Origin: DASRDS01 sp035569435
GTDB taxonomy: Bacteria; Gemmatimonadota; Gemmatimonadetes; Gemmatimonadales; Gemmatimonadaceae
Direction: 5' to 3'
Length of the DNA stretch: 22,166 bases
Assembly (NCBI GenBank): GCA_035569435.1
Contig: DATMNB010000015.1
Location: 1-22,166 of the forward strand
Part shown: positions 21,919-22,166 of the stretch, in pieces
Numbering within the stretch: the first letter of the stretch is position 1
Layout: each line of letters opens with the position of its first letter
The notes under the pieces: model-generated
Told to the model about the DNA's origin: nothing
The model's input: only the letters and a program-made list of their open reading frames with translations
Database searches by the model: none
Position numbers and translations under genes: made by a program

Positions 21919-22166
21919 ATGCCCAAGACCAGTCGGTTCCATCTGGCGCGCGAGGCTCGGCGGGCGAAGCAATTCCAGAAGTTCAAGCTTGCCGAGCTCA
22001 ACCTTGTGCCGCTCGTCGATACGTTCGTGTCGATCGTGTTCTTCGCCCTGACGACCGCGACCGTGGGTGAGCTCATTCCGGTCATGCCTGGTGTCACGTT
22101 GCCGGAGTCGCACATTGGGGCCTCGGCTTTGCAGCAGGTGACGTTGGGTATTGGCGCGCAGATCAT
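21919..22166 (+). CDS. TolR/ExbD family protein (second copy, partial at window end)
   Basis: The first 82 codons of a second TolR/ExbD-type protein, open to the window edge. The ATG at 21919 follows AGGAG with good spacing, 2 bases after the previous stop. After a basic N-terminus (MPKTSRFHLAREARRAKQFQ) comes the membrane helix with AELNLVPLVDTFVSIVFFAL. D34 is the equivalent proton-path aspartate. The shared NLVPLVD and SIVFF motifs show it is a paralog of the preceding protein. The N-terminal tails and the sequence after the helix (GELIPVMPGVTLPESHIG here) differ, so the two are probably not interchangeable. The periplasmic domain lies beyond the window. Confidence 0.88.
   Translation, partial: MPKTSRFHLAREARRAKQFQKFKLAELNLVPLVDTFVSIVFFALTTATVGELIPVMPGVTLPESHIGASALQQVTLGIGAQI

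Noticed and set aside
1..22166. Search for tRNA, rRNA, CRISPR arrays, transposases, phage or toxin-antitoxin genes
   Set aside because: Nothing with the needed structure or motifs was seen; coding density and composition are uniform, with no sign of a mobile element.

Overview
The window is G+C-rich, with third codon positions mostly G or C, densely coded, and clearly from a Gram-negative (diderm) bacterium. It carries a Kdo transferase for LPS, many Sec signal peptides, four predicted outer-membrane beta-barrel proteins and a TolQ/TolR-type motor. An 86-residue ATP synthase epsilon subunit, an isolated alpha-gamma-beta-epsilon operon and tandem envelope/TPR genes would suit Gemmatimonadota. 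That placement is inference; another high-GC diderm phylum such as Myxococcota or Acidobacteriota is possible. There is no rRNA, tRNA, CRISPR array, insertion sequence or phage gene.

Layout. (1) 1-829: a possible tail of an upstream gene, then an SDR oxidoreductase. (2) 826-2601, minus strand: a secreted M61-family metallopeptidase with a PDZ domain, converging on the SDR gene with overlapping stop codons. (3) 2602-2753: a divergent control region with a near-perfect CRP-type palindrome. (4) 2754-6998: atpA-atpG-atpD-atpC, with no delta subunit and no Fo genes. The beta subunit has an N-terminal extension made of five 18-bp tandem repeats, and epsilon is the short form. (5) 7003-9534: two small predicted barrel proteins, then an EAL-domain c-di-GMP phosphodiesterase, all in the same direction and closely spaced behind atpC. 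(6) 9474-11494, minus strand: a DsbA-like lipoprotein gene followed by waaA (kdtA), whose end overlaps the EAL gene. (7) 11684-22166 and beyond: one long, translationally coupled operon.

The last operon is the most interesting part. In order it encodes two paralogous predicted outer-membrane barrels that each end in a coiled coil, an exported coiled-coil protein, a 752-residue TPR/helical protein, a 1059-residue TPR protein, a small exported protein, a TolQ/ExbB/MotA-type channel protein, and two successive TolR/ExbD proteins. The second TolR/ExbD gene runs off the window. Nearly every junction is an ATGA, TGATG or TAATG overlap. Together the products would span inner membrane, periplasm and outer membrane, powered by the proton-motive force. 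The single TolQ with two TolR genes plus large TPR proteins resembles the Myxococcus AglRQS/Glt gliding machinery in general plan. The barrel-plus-coiled-coil proteins look distinct, so this may be an undescribed trans-envelope machine.
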